Positions 9,390 through 21,370 of a DNA stretch of 64,000 nt are shown piece by piece. The stretch lies in contig QCXZ01000001.1 of the NCBI GenBank assembly GCA_025024175.1, forward strand, positions 9,734,001 to 9,798,000, written 5' to 3'. The stretch's first letter is position 1. Each line of letters opens with the position of its first letter. Made by a program: the position numbers and the translations under genes. The DNA comes from Rhyzopertha dominica (lineage: Eukaryota; Arthropoda; Insecta; Coleoptera; Bostrichidae). Under the pieces are notes generated by a model. That model saw only the letters and a list, made by a program, of their open reading frames with translations, was not told the origin of the DNA and did no database searches.

Positions 9390-10335
9390 AGAAGTCGAAA
9401 TGGCAGACAATCTTTTTGACAGAAATGTTGAAGATCGTAGCCGTGCAGAGTATCTTGTGGTGTTCCGCAGGCGTCAATTTCGGGCCCTCTGGTTTTTACT
9501 TGTATATGTCTGTATTAGTCTCGACTGTAAAGCACCGAGAGTGCAGTTTCTACGCGGATGACACACAAATATTATTTTATTTCAGTAAACAGGATCTTCC
9601 CGCAATGAAAGAAAATGTAAATACTGATTTGAATCAACCATCTAAGGCTTCAGAAGTCAGAGTCAGGAGTCTCTCTGCATTAATCCCTCAGAATCCAAAA
9701 TGATATTCTTTGGAGCAGCGTATAATAATGCAATTGAGCATCTTGTCATACAGATTGAAAATAATACACTGGAAACCATAAGTTGTGCTAAAAATTTGGG
9801 ATAGTTGCTAATAATAAATTACGCTTTATGTCACATATCAATTCATTTATTGGTAGATCTTTCTGCAACTTGAAAGCAATCTACAACATACGACACCTTT
9901 TTAAATTTAAAACAAAAAATCTTTGCGAGGTCATAGTTTTGCGTGTGTTCAATTTTGCTGGCTCTGTTTTTGGACCGTTTTTGAATTTTGAATGTACCAG
10001 AAGAATTCAGATGGTACAAAATGCTCGTGTGCGCTTGATATACGGGAGTGGTGAGGGAGATCATGTTACTCACAAACGCATAATGTTTTCGTGGCTGAAA
10101 ATGTCGGCCAGAATAAGGTTTCACTCTGTTTGTTTATTTCATAGAATAATCTCAAAAAACTCCACACTACCTTTACAATAAAATCAAATACCGGACGGAT
10201 ATACATAGCATTAATATTAGACGTAAAGATGTACTTTCGGTGCCGCCACATAAACATAGCTTTTTTAAACGTTTCTTCTCTTACAATAACATCTGCAATT
10301 TACATAACCCCATCCCATTACAGCTAAAGTAATCC
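9390..10335 (+). pseudogene. LINE-C: RT relic with YADDTQI
   Basis: This is the C-terminal half of a non-LTR reverse transcriptase. It begins with a worn GVPQG block (SAGVNFGPSGFYLY, expected VPQGSxLGPLLFLLY), then HRECSFYADDTQILFYFSKQ with the catalytic YADD box at about 9554-9565. After frameshifts it continues through SKMIFF, CAKNLG and SHINSFIGRSF (9830-), then MVQNARVRLIYG, the conserved xxQNAxxRxI block. The end reads YRTDIHSINIRRKDVLSVPP and NICNLHNPIPLQLK, close to CR1-like C termini. Two or more frameshifts and stops disable it. The 5' end is truncated. Confidence 0.85.
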
Positions 10336-10905
10336 AGTAATTTTACATTTGCTTACAAAAAGTTATTATTATCTGTCCAACATGTGTAATGTTTACTTCT
10401 TTCTATTATGTATTAACTAATACTTTAAACTTATTATTTTTTTCATTTTCAGTCAATTTCATTGGTATCTTCTTCTTTGTTTATCTGTATATAATTCGGT
10501 TGAGTGGAAGAGCCATTCTGTTAGTGTAAAACAACAGATTTGTTTAATAAGATAATATTTTGTCGGATATATCGCTGTCTCTTGAAAACACTGACAAAAA
10601 GTTAATAGTCTGACGTTTCGATTACACCATAAAAACAAGTTTTTTTGTTTGAACTTGTGTCAGGCAAATTTTGAGGTTCTTCGTCTTAGACAAAGATTAC
10701 AGGTGTAATCGAAACGTCAGACTATTAACTTTTTGTCAGTGTTTTCAAGAGACAGCGATATATCCGACAAAATATTATCTTATTATATTATGGACGCCGA
10801 AAGCATTCACCCTCGTAACAGATTTGTTTCTTTTTTCATTTTTTTTCTATTTCTGATGTATTGGTACACTATGAATAAAGACAACTTTAATTATTATTTT
10901 ATTAA
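10336..10905 (+). mobile_element. LINE-C 3' UTR, interrupted by a snapback insertion
   Basis: After the RT stop comes an AT-rich 3' UTR containing CGGTTGAGTGGAAGAGCC (10497-), shared with the LINE end at 6454. It is interrupted at 10546-10816 and resumes at 10830 with a T-rich stretch and GAATAAAGACAA (about 10873), close to the GGAATAAAGACT ending of the 6.4-kb LINE end. The two halves are the same UTR split by an insertion. Confidence 0.6.
10546..10816. mobile_element. 271-bp insertion with perfect 84-bp inverted arms
   Basis: The insertion is flanked by identical 13-mers AACAGATTTGTTT (10533-10545 and 10817-10829). Arms at 10545-10628 and 10702-10785 are exact reverse complements over 84 bp, separated by a 73-bp spacer. 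A further 31 bp (ending CACCCTCGT) follows the right arm before the second 13-mer. Both arms contain a CGAAACGTCAGAC-type motif and the spacer contains GAAGAACCTCAAAA in reverse. A long duplication plus an asymmetric inverted structure suggests a retroposed or snap-back cDNA insertion rather than a TIR transposon. The absence of mismatches implies a recent event or conversion between arms. Confidence 0.75.
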
Positions 10906-12055
10906 AATGTTTGATTCAACATTTAGAATTGATATTGATTAAATAGACCATTAAGTTGTATTTGCAGAATATTTCTGGTACCACAATAATAGCCGGACGA
11001 TTGAATAATGTAAGACTGCAATATTCGGGGTTGATTTCTTATGGCAGTATGTAACTTTTGGCACCCATAAGCATTTTTATCAAATAGATTTCAGTTTTTA
11101 CCACATGATGACACACCCACCCAACTCATTTTTGACCAAAAGTGGAGTGAGTTTTGTATCTAGACCCTGATCAATTATTTATTGCTGTAGAACCATATCG
11201 GCCACTACTTTGACGTTACGCGATGCAGTTCCTGCCTCCTTAGATTGTTGAGGCTCTGGGTCAAACTTAACATAAATAGAAAAAAACGTCAAAAATTTTG
11301 AGATTTTTTTTTATTTTTGACAATGACGCGGTCATCTGCCGAAGTTGATGATTTGGATTTGATATTACCTTTGTATGATAAACAATATATAAAAAACAAA
11401 AATACCTGATTTGATGTATCGTTCGATGTTTAGCTAATTTACTCTAACAAAAATTGCTCGAACGCGCCGAATGCATCTCTCACATAATTCAAAGCGCAAC
11501 CATGAGTTTCACAATTTGCTACGCACGCCATAATCCACGAGGCAAACACCGGCAACAAACGTTTCGCTAACCCGACGCAGCGTTCCGCGATCACGAGCCC
11601 CGTACACATCCAGCTTAAAAAACACAATTCATCCAAATCACCTAAAATACCCCGGCCTCATGAATGCGCGCCCAGTTTCTATAGGTTTCCGATTGGCATA
11701 GCGCGTAAGGCCCCCGGATCCCAATCACATTTGACGGTGGTTTATTTTCCAGCGCGCGGTTGCTGGTTCGGTGGATGTGAATAGTGACGGGACCGTATCG
11801 GAAGATCGCACACCAGGGGTGGGTTTTACGTGTACATGTTAGCTCAGGTGTCGGAGATCGTCCGCCAAACAAAGTGGGATGAAATTCGACACGAGTGAAG
11901 AGATCCCGCGACTTGAGCGTGATGTTTGCCAGCTCGAAATTCTATCCCGCGAGGTCTTGGAATGCTGCTGTGGACAGATGGCTTACATGATATGGATAGT
12001 TTGTTGGTAATAATAACACAGCCCACCATAGTGAAATTGTACCCCAAAATGGTCA
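10906..12055. other. Unassigned; moderately GC-rich 11440-12050
   Basis: 10906-11439 is AT-rich with no signal. 11440-12050 has raised GC and overlapping minus-strand frames (11439-11636, 11642-11872, 11844-12047). These resemble nothing known and lack plausible splice structure. Treat as a non-coding island. Confidence 0.35.
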
Positions 12056-12059
12056 GATA

Positions 12060-13763
12060 CTGATTTTGGATGTGCTGCTATCGAAAAATAATAGCTATGA
12101 CGTATTAAAGTAATACTGATATATTACTGGGTTGAGTTTGCGGCTAATGGATAATTCAAATAAAGTCCGTTAATAAATAACACACCACTCAGAAATCCTG
12201 TCCAGGTCATTCTGCGTTCACAACGAATCCTCTGCTGTGTCTATTCGATAGAATATTTTTAGGCCGTCTGCAAAAAGTAGCTTCTTGCACTTAATTATGT
12301 CCACTATATCGTTAATATAGAGAAGACAAAGCAACGGACCAAGATTTGATCCCTGCACAGCGGATGTAGCAACATATGAAGTAGAGACATAATTTCTGTA
12401 TTTAGCGCTAGGCTGGGGATTTTGCAGCGACGAAGAAAAGCCAACCTTTTCATCTTACTTAACAGAATGAAATGGTCAATTTGATCGAATGCTTTTTGGT
12501 AATACGTATACATGACATAAACTCGTTCTCTTACGGATAAACCATGCTGATGCATAGAAATTGTGCCTATAATTAGAAATATTATTTATGTTAGCCTTTT
12601 TAAATATTGGATATACAGGATCTCCTCAAGAAATCCGGAATAATAGATGACCCTAGGATAAGATTGAAAAGACTATAAAGCGGTGTGGAAAAATACCAGC
12701 ACAATCATCTAAGAGGAAATTAGGAATTCAATCTACTCTAGAATTCAATAAATATTATGAAAACATCAAAACGTAAAACAGAAACATTGGAAAACGAAGC
12801 TTTAGTTTCAGAAAATACAGTAAATTTAGACTCAACGAAGACCTCTCGGGAAAATGTAGCAAAAGCATTTGTGATATCCTCAGGAGCTGAACTAACGATC
12901 GTTTAGTTTCTTAGTACCAGGAATGCGTGTGGTTCCCTTTATCATTTAGCATGAAAGACCAAAATTTTCTTTAGCTATGTAGCGCATATAGGCTGGTGAA
13001 ATCAGTGACTTTGATTCTGATCTGGACTGGCAAAACTGTGTGTAATAGTAACAAAAATTGCATCTTCTATATAACCTAAGAGTTTTAAGCTTGTTAACAA
13101 GGCAATAACTGATGTCCACATCAAACCATTGGAGATATCTAAACTTACTTACGCTTAGGTACAAAATTCATTTTGAGTATACTTCCCTCAAAGGTAAAGG
13201 TAAAGGTAAAATTATTTCGTAAAATTTGTCACATGCCTCATTAACATCTTGAATACTACATAAAAACGGCCAATTAAGTTAATAAAGATCATAATATAGC
13301 TGATGAAAATTCATGTCGAATGATGTCGCAACCTGATCTGAAGCATCAAAATAAACGTTTAGCGCAGGATGGTAAACATCTTCGGGAACCAAAACTAACA
13401 AAGATCCAACAACATCGCAAGTGAACGAGGAAAAAACAAGTCCAAAGTCCGACCATAATAATTATCAATGCCGTTGAGCTGTGAAAAGTTGTGAAATGGT
13501 TGGAAATCATTTAAGATAGTACTTGCTGGCATCACATGGGCCGCTGGTAAAATAGTGTTAAAATCATCCTAGTAACGTTATCTTTGCTTAACTCATTTAC
13601 AGAACTAAAAAAGTTAAAAAAGAGTCTTCATCAGACTGAGTAATCCAGGGAGGAACATACAAAACAGAAAGCAGTATAAAATGTGTGAGAATTGATGCAG
13701 GTTTTAGCTCCAAACAAAACAGAAAGATCAATTTTACAGCTAGCAAAGCTACTATCTACGGTC
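12060..13763 (-). pseudogene. LINE-D: jockey-like endonuclease plus RT, antisense
   Basis: On the minus strand this is the most complete LINE by domain content. From the 5' side (13763): ASCKIDLSVLFGAKTCINSH, a VPPWITQSDEDSF strand, DDFNTILP (expected GDFN, catalytic region of the endonuclease), NGIDNYYGRTLDL, VPEDVYHPAL followed by NVYFDASDQ, and FLCSIQDVNEACDKFYEI. The linker DITNAFATFSREVF follows, then RT: DDCAGIF, PIFKKANINNISNYR, QHGLSVRE, YQKAFDQIDHF (first catalytic Asp lost), SNLGPLLCLLYINDI and FADGLKIF (expected YADD; second Asp now Gly). It ends near NDLDRISEWC. Multiple frameshifts. The 5' end lies about 40 bp from the Tc1 relic. Confidence 0.88.
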
Positions 13764-13804
13764 ACTTTAAGGTTGTTTTATTGGTTCATGTTGGTTTAGT
13801 CTGA

Positions 13805-14777
13805 CAAGTTGCCATTATTGCTTTGCCTCAAGACGGAAGAAGTGAATGTTGCCCAACCATATTAAGTATCGAATATTGCTTTATAATTTTACAAAGTTTG
13901 AGGGATTGTCGTTCAACAGCTGTTGAAATAGGAAATCGGCATCATCGCGTTCGGAATACCAATTTGATCAAACGGTCGGTTATAAGAAGAATATCAGAAG
14001 CAAATCTTACCAGCCGCAGATCTGCACCAGGTCCATAATTTTTCAGGCATTAGCACTAGGATGACTATAATGGAAGCGTGTTTTGTTTAGTGATGAATCA
14101 GGGCATAGTAAGAGATGGCTAGGACCTAAGGCTGTTTTGTACAATACCTAGGTGGCTCAGTTTTAGTGTGGGTGAGAATTTTTCGGGAGGCACACAGAGA
14201 TGTATACATCGTCCCAAGAGGCTCTTTAACTGTTGCCAAATATGACGATAAAGTTTTCCAAATTTTGTTGTACCTTATGCCGATTTTGTTGCATGATAAT
14301 GCGAGTAGTTCTTAAATGATGTAAATATTCCTGTTATGAACAGATAAGTGCAGATGCGAATCCAACCGAAAATGCTATTGCTGCTTTTTTGGCCATAAAT
14401 TACTTGTAGAAAACTCTTTCAGATGAATGGAAATTAATTCCTCGATAGAACATTTTTTATTTTAATTAATAAATTAATTTTAGGAGTGACCAGTAAAATT
14501 CGAGAAACAATTCGGGCATTATAAAAAATCATTGTTGAAGCTTTAAACTTACGTTTAAAGTTTAAGCTATCAATTTTTAATTTTAGTCCAAAAATTCAAC
14601 TGTATTTAGGTTTATCTAGAACCTGCTTTGTTCGTGTTTGAGATACCTATTGTTATAATAAAAGACAAATAGCTACAGTTTTGAGTTTAAAAGAAAAAAA
14701 ATGCAAGTGCTCATTTTTTCGTACCGGTGAGTGTACTTTCATTATATTTAATTGAAACACCCTGTATATTTTTAAAA
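13805..14777 (+). pseudogene. Tc1-like transposase relic (DD34E)
   Basis: This cut-and-paste transposase of the Tc1 family reads through several frames. ILQSLRDCRSTAVEIGNR, then NTNLIKRSVIRRISEANLTS and RRSAPGP (13880-14035) match the second DNA-binding half of Tc1 transposases. VLFSDESG (about 14079) carries the first Asp, HRDVYIVPRGSLTVAKYDD and LLHDNASSS (about 14290) carry the second, and DANPTENAIAAF (about 14355) carries the Glu of the NPIE block. All three acidic residues are still visible but split by frameshifts and deletions. A likely right end, TTGAAACACCCTGTATA, lies at 14760-14777; no matching left end was found. Confidence 0.8.
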
Positions 14778-15230
14778 CTAAACAATAAGCAAAAATTGAA
14801 AAATCTAATCGCACTAATGGTGGCAGTTATAATTTTAATCAAAGAAAAAATAAAATATTGGTTACATACGATTACGTTTTTCCGGTGCTCATATAATTTG
14901 TAGTTTAATCGCTTAATTGCATTAATTGAGTTTATTATTATGTAATTGGTTACTTAGTGGTAAGTGTTCTATATATACATTAATATAGGGTTTGCTTTGG
15001 GACAATTATGATACTGAGCTGTAAGAAACGTGAAATGAAAACAAAAAGTAACCTAAAACATGCCGAGTCACACTTGCACCTTGATTTTCGAGCCGCCCAT
15101 ACCAAGTTCCATTATGTTTTCAGGGGTAATAAACAATTAATTTATTGCGGGAGTTTTAATACTCGTCCATCACATACATAGTATCTACCCAAGCACGTAA
15201 ATCTCAAAGAAAACCAACATTTCTTCTAAC
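14778..15230. other. AT-rich, nothing recognised
   Basis: No coding or repeat signal could be supported. Confidence 0.5.
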
Positions 15231-15697
15231 AGGATGGAGCGCTTACCGCCATTACAATGTTCTAGTACGCGGTTTGATAGATGTTCGTTTTCCTGAACAG
15301 TAGATGGACCGAAGGTACATACCAACTTGAATTCGAAATCTCTTCAAGTGTCTCCAAGACAGGGTAGTTAGTGTAATTAGTGTAGTGCCGACTGTACCTG
15401 CTGTTTTATGAAGTCGGGGTGGACATTTTAAGCAACACATTCGCTAAATTGAATTATGGTTTCACAACCATTTTTGTTTCCCATCAAGGTATTGTATACA
15501 CAGTTTGTTTTCAAAAAAGATTACTCGAACCTGAAATATAAGAACACCTTGCATACACTCGACCCGTCTTGTTATATACTTTTTGAGGGGGTGGTGGTCT
15601 GGACGCTAGTTAAAATTGACCTATTTGAGCATTTTCTCCAAGCTTGGACAAAATAGGAGATTTTCCAAAGCGCAAATTTTAATTGAACCACCCTGTA
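15231..15697 (+). pseudogene. IS630-type transposase tail and right end (copy 1)
   Basis: This is the C-terminal part of a DDE_3/IS630-type transposase. A QDGA block (15231) is followed in another frame by HYNVLVRGLIDVRFPEQ and MDRRYIPT, matching the usual DGAPPHY...FPGRWIGRRGP. Then come EIRNLFKCLQDRVVSV and GGHFKQHIR, the typical C-terminal helix and GGHFE end. The non-coding flank ends AATTGAACCACCCTGTATA at about 15697, a plausible outer end. The segment with the last catalytic residue is deleted. It shares its tail with the fragment at 21046-21370. Confidence 0.65.
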
Positions 15698-16576
15698 TAT
15701 CCATAGTTTACTATGCCAACCAGTGCGATGAACCTACGCTTCATTGTTCCAAGTAGCGCAATACTTAGACAAAAATCACAAGGCAGAGAATTAGAGAATT
15801 GTTGAAAAAGATAATTACAAACTTGGATGTTCACTACTTCCTCAACTATTTAGATTGGTTTCCAGAAAACATGGCTGATTTTTAATTAAGAACAAGGATA
15901 ATGCTGTTTAAAATAGTTCAAAATTAGTTATTTTGGAGCCAAATAATCTTGTTACGCTATAGACATATTATTCGAACACCCACTACACAGTAGCAGCATA
16001 GACACAACTATGGAAGCTCATTCCACATTAAGCATTCAAAGCATCCCCCATGCCGTTGCGGCCGGTGGTCCCCCGGAACACCGAACATTGTTAATTAAAA
16101 CAGCAATGAAAGCCCCGCCAGCAAGACGTACGGCACAAAGCGAAGACGACCCTTTTTAAATTAATAAATCGCATGCAGTGCGCACTCCACACCCCCGGGG
16201 CGGCAATAACCGGTGATCTACTGCCAAAATTTTATGTATTTGCGAAGTTACTCATGTGAAATATGACGCACAATTACACTGTAATATCGCGTTATAAATT
16301 TTCGACGGAGCGCAGTTTTACTGCCAATTATTAGGAAGGAGCGCGCTTTTAAAAATTTCCCCACTTAATCTTCGGCGCCGTGCGGTTTTGTTTGTTTATG
16401 GGGCTAACGGGAAACGTCAGGAGGCAGGAAAATGCAGGCAGATTGCATCCAGGATCTAGAAGAAGTCGTTTTTCACTCACCACCTGCTGGCTGCAGGTAA
16501 ATAAGATTTTCCAGCTTGGAATTCTATCCAAGGAGTATATTGCGTGGCTAAATTAACGCACCACTAAGAATTGACT
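15698..16576. other. Unassigned with GC/CpG island at 16020-16545
   Basis: The island is rich in CpG (best at 16050-16210 and 16340-16540). A minus-strand frame (16349-16531) is present but unlike any protein I know. There are no clear splice sites. Possibly regulatory. Confidence 0.35.
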
Positions 16577-16765
16577 ACAAATTTTCATTCTAATGTCAGT
16601 GTTCAGTATCTACAGGATGTTTAAACGAGGATGCCTTTTCTCCCTAAAATTTACAATTTTCGAGAGATGCACCAGCTACAACTGCAGATGTCAATTGTAT
16701 TTAAACTGCAGCCGCACCTTCCCTGAACATTTTCCTTTTTGATTCACCCCAATATCTTTGCATAA
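16577..16765 (+). repeat. Repeat family R3, copy 1
   Basis: This contains AGTATCTACAGGATGTTTAA (16607), then GAGATGCACCAGCTACAACT and CTGAACATTTTCCTTTTTGA. The same blocks occur in the same order in reverse orientation at 31078-31245. The ACAGGATGTTTAAA start looks like the end of an IS630/mariner-type element, but homology extends upstream of it (ATTTTCATTC). No coding sequence lies between. Confidence 0.65.
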
Positions 16766-18220
16766 AATCAAATTGTAAATAGTTTCAAGTAGTAAATAGT
16801 TAGAACAGGTTATTAATTGTTAGTCTAAATAAACTTTTCTAGCAGTACGATATCTTATATATCTTTAAAATCAAATAGTAATTTAATTTTTTATAACTGA
16901 CACAGAATAATGATCCATACTTCTCTCTTAATAAAAGATGCCACTTCCCTGAGCATTTCTTTTCACCTTCTTAAGAAATATCCATATATATTCTCGTTTC
17001 AGTTGGCTGTGCCTGTTTTTATATACGCACATTTTTCTTATTCCTTTATCTTTCGGAATAAAATCTTCATCTGTAATGTGCTGTGTATCTGTATCATTAT
17101 CAATTAAGACTTAGGCTGATTAGTAGGAGTTGGCTCATTATTCTCTTTTTCGCTTCTTCATCCAATATTTCTTGCGCGGTATTGTTTTTTATTAACTTGT
17201 TGCAGATGATTTTTGGTGTTTCGGAGGGCTTGTGCATCAAATATCTCAACCATTGTAACAGTTTCAGATTTACCATCAAGCCATATTACGTTCATCACAC
17301 GCTTTCTAATAATCAATTCATAGCTTGGATAATACAAATCACTGATGTATCTATACAAATTGTTTTTTATAGGAGCGCACCATTACAGTTCTTACACATC
17401 TCAGACTAGAAAAACATATAAGCTCATTAGCGCCGTATAGTTGCAAGCAACAATCTATGAGACTGATTATACAAACGGCCTATTACCGCTCACAATGGTT
17501 TACAACTATTATCGTAAATAACAGACGGGTTCGGCAGGATCCACTTTTTGCAGTCGAGTGGACCGTATCCAAAAATTATGTTTAGGCTTTTTTAGATTTT
17601 TTTTCCGTACACATTATTTGGTATCATTACTTGAACTACAAATATTTCTCACCTGATAGCTTTTAATGTATGACTAAATCGTATTCTTTCCTAATTTAAT
17701 GAGTAGTATCTGTTTTTATAACCATGAATGGTAAACATTCCAATTTCAGTGCGGCAGCCCATACTTTCTAATTTTTGATCCCGGTGTGCAATCGTCCTCT
17801 GCCCTGTTTCTTCACAGGTTAAAATTTTCTTTTAATCCTTAGGGTCATAAACGTAGTTTCTACATGTATATTTTTTTGGAAATAAGAAGAAATCGGAACT
17901 ATTCTACTCCTACTATAAACGGTATTAAAAGCATATGTGTTTACTTATATTTTAAAGTTTTACAGCACATAAGCGTACCAAGTGCAATATTTTCTACTTA
18001 TTCAGTCATACTTGCATATGTGCTTTCATTTAGCTACTTATTAAGAGGCGTTTGTGACAATACATTTTGTAGAGCAACTGGTCAAACAGATTATTGCTGA
18101 TTTTAAACCGTGGGGCAACTGAGTACCTCCGAAATAATTAAATATGTTTATTCTTATGACTAGGATCTGTCGCGGCATATATCTGAGTGCTTAATCAACT
18201 GCTGCAAAGGTATATTAAAA
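16766..18220. other. AT-rich, nothing recognised
   Basis: Short frames on both strands (for example 17083-17409 + and 17158-17358 -) overlap each other and match nothing I know. No tails or inverted ends were seen. Confidence 0.45.
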
Positions 18221-18224
18221 CCAT

Positions 18225-19040
18225 TGGCTTTTCAATGAAAAAGGTGGAGAAGAAGCAATGCTTGATGGAAAGCCAGGTAATATGAAAGTGGAAATACGAT
18301 TATTTAAAATCTATAAAAATGTATAGGCAGGAAAATCGTCTGATATTTTTCCTCGACGAAACATGGTACGATACCCATGATACAATAAAAAAATGGGTTG
18401 ATGACTCAGGGAAGTGCGACGTCAATATTCCGGCGTCAAAAGGAAAAAGAATAATGATTCTACACGCAGGAGGTGAAAATGGTTTCGTTCCTGGAGCCCT
18501 GTATCTTGGATGTAAAAACTTAGAAGAAGCAAGCGCCCATTGTAATTCTGATATGAATGCGAAAGCGTTGGTTCAAAAACATTTTATTGCACAAATTGCC
18601 ACCAAACAGCGTCATAGTAATGAACAACGCTAGTTACCATTCGGAGCAACTGGATAAAATTCCAAATACAACTAATAAGGTAACCATTCAAGAGCTTTTA
18701 AGAAAAGAAGATTTATATTTCGAAGAAATTTAAAAGTGCCATTCTCGCTTCTGAATGTGGACACACCATTCTACGATTACCCCCATATCATTGCATTTTC
18801 AACCCCATTGAAATGATATGGGGGCAGTTAAAACAAAGAATTCGACGAGGGAACACCCGTGCAAACTTTAGTAATGAAATGCTGCAAAAAATTAGACACG
18901 AAGCTGAAATAACAAGTGTCGATGCATGGAGAAATTCAGTGCGGCTTGTACTGGACTGGACATTGAAAATCGGTACATGTACAAGAATTAATAATAGAAG
19001 TTAATCGTGATTTTAGCAAGGAAAGTGATAGTGAGTATTT
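18225..19040 (+). pseudogene. DDE-family T, copy 1: IS630/Tc1-type transposase relic
   Basis: This DDE transposase belongs to an insect family with a LDETW...HAGG...MDNASYHS...LPPYHC..NPIE.IW signature. The copy reads KTIGFSMKKVEKK, YDYLKSIKMYRQENRLIFFL then DETWYDTHDT (first Asp intact, about 18350), KGKRIMILHAGGENGFVPGA, and after a frameshift near 18600 VIVMNNASYHSEQLDKIPN, where the second catalytic Asp has become Asn. A further shift leads to LRLPPYHCIFNPIEMIW (about 18770-18820, Glu intact) and a C-terminal helix. It ends with an acidic KESDSEY. The N-terminal DNA-binding part is missing and no terminal repeats were found. Related copies lie at 35180, 56735 and 62085. Confidence 0.85.
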
Positions 19041-21045
19041 TTTTTTTAGTTTGTGACTCTTGTAATATGCTTATTAACAAAATGTAAATAATTTTTCACT
19101 TACTAATATGTATGTTTTTATATTAAATTTGTATAAATTCGTTATGACATGCAAATGGATTTTATTTTATACATCGGGAAATTTAAACCCAATGAAGTAT
19201 CATATTAAAATAGATCGCGGGTCGCGCCAGTTAGCATAAGGTCTGCATTAAATAAAATTTGTTATAAAAGCTTCTATGTTTTATTGATTGCTAAATTATC
19301 ACAACTAACAAATTTCAAAAAGTTATAGTGGAAAAGTTAAAATTTTATCCAACAATATTTTTTTAATACGGCCCATTTAGGAATAATACTAGACGAACTT
19401 TCATTCACAGGCAGCGCAATTTTAATAAAGAGTAGTAGGACCATAGTACTGCCTGCTTTACTTCCTTTGGCTTTTCCGAAAAGTATGCTAGAAGTACTTT
19501 TCGCTATCACTANTAATATTCTTCGTAGTTTCCATGTTTGTAAATTGCTTCTATAAAATCGAAAATATTATCTTGTTTAACCGTTAGAAGCCTCGTGTAG
19601 CAACAACTTCCAATTTAATGGTCTTCAAAGCAACGAAGGGTAACTACTTCCCCATGCCGCCGTGAGGCTCCACGCCACCCGGGATTTAACAGGGTGAACG
19701 ACTCCTGACCGACTGCCAGCGTGCTTTTTTTTTCTTCCGCTTTCCACCGCCAATACACGTCAGTGGAAATGCTCTGGGGCAGTGACGCCAGGTCAGGCCT
19801 GGGAAGTCTCGATGCAGCCAACGGAGTGACGTTTTTGTTTGGTTTGCAAATAGTAGCTGCCAGACAAATTGTAAGGGGCAACCCTAGGCAACGATCGCTG
19901 TATAGTTGAATCCTCCAGCATTGAAGTGGGTGTGCTGTGTAAACTGATACGGAAAGGGGGCGACCTACCCTAAATGGGTAGTGTTTACAGGTAAGTAATC
20001 TCAGGAGACACGTAATTGCCGAAGGATATTGTGCTTGATTGGCTGTGTAGGGTTACTGACGTAGGACTCGTACTTCAGCTAATGGGCAATGAGGAAATTT
20101 AGATTTAGCGTGTTGGTGGATCATTTGAGAATATCTGTAATACCTTAAAGCAGTTAGGACACTCTCAGTAACTACTAAGCCAACTGTACACATCTACATG
20201 GATAAGCATTTATAATAAAAACTTGTATTGTAAAACTTAAAAGTAAATTACAACAATAAAGCAAAACTTATGTTTTTTTTAACCCATAACAAGGTTTTAG
20301 CAGTCCATAAACACAAGGGAAACTATTTGTTTTAGCTTGTAAAATTGTGCACGTGTTTTTGGCCATATTTTCCCTCTTAAACGCACCCTGAAATTTTTGG
20401 GAGACCTGTATGCCAGAAAAATCTGAAGTATAGTACCATATCTGACGAGTATTAAACGTCATTGCCTTGCATTATAGATTTTCACATATATTTGCATTTG
20501 ATGCATAAATAACAGTGGCATATGTAATCGATGAATTAATAATTAAGAGAATTAGATAATGTTCAATACATTACATACTAACTTTAGGTACATCGGAACC
20601 AGGGTACAACTTTAGTCCTAAAGTTCTTAGTTTCACAATAGATTGAACACCAGGATTTCCATTAATCGATACTAGTCGATGTTATGTCGGTAGGTCTACT
20701 ATTAGAAATTATATCATTGATAAGTGATAAAAAATGAAAATTAAAACTAGAATTACTTTAAACCCAAGTTTTTAACGGGTGTAATACTTAATTATTATTC
20801 TACATCTGCATATAGCTGACTCATATGAAAACCAGTAATTCTGTTGTCATAATACCGGAAGATCATAAACTGATAATGGGAGTGGTTAGAAGCCTTTTGA
20901 TCCTTAATCAACATTTACCATGGTACCCGTACTAACACATTATATTCATCCTAAAACTCTTATTCAGTTTTTGAAGAAATTGTGAAGAAGTGAATATAAT
21001 TGCCGTTAAATATATTCAGTGAGGTATAATCAAACGCCTTAAAAA
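19041..21045. other. Mostly AT-rich; GC island at 19600-19925
   Basis: The island has short overlapping frames on both strands (19615-19881 -, 19721-19909 +) that look incidental, and a direct repeat of GGCAAC (about 19877-19893). The rest is AT-rich with no supported feature. Confidence 0.35.
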
Positions 21046-21370
21046 TTGAACCTAAAAATAAATTTCTTTTTGGGGGGCTACCTAAAATCCGAAATCTATG
21101 CTACACCACTGGGATCTCTTCAAACATTAGACAAGCTTATGAAGGTCGATTGTAGTATTGTACAGAAACTGAAGGTGGGTATTTTGAGCAGTACATTCGT
21201 TAAATTGATTGGTATAAATCTAAATAAAATAGTTTGCACAGATTAAATTTTTGAAGGGGCGGCTGGAAAGTTAAAACTTGATCTTTCTTTGACTTGTTTC
21301 ATCATCTTTTCTAAACTTGGGCAAAATCACAAATCTCAGGAGATGCGTTTATATACATACAGAAGAGGAA
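21046..21370 (+). pseudogene. IS630-type transposase tail (copy 2)
   Basis: The frame starts INFFLGGYLKSEIYATPLGS, equivalent to the family's LDFFLWGYLKSxVYATP block; the catalytic Asp of LDFF is Asn here. After a frameshift it reads LRQAYEG-like sequence and GGYFEQYIR, the usual C-terminal end. The downstream flank (AACTTGGGCAAAATC, then CAGGAGATGCG) resembles the right flank of copy 1 at 15640-15680, so both belong to one element family. Confidence 0.6.

Noticed and set aside
17083..17409. 108-codon + frame
   Set aside because: Overlaps an equally open minus frame (17158-17358), hydrophobic by composition, with no homology I can name.
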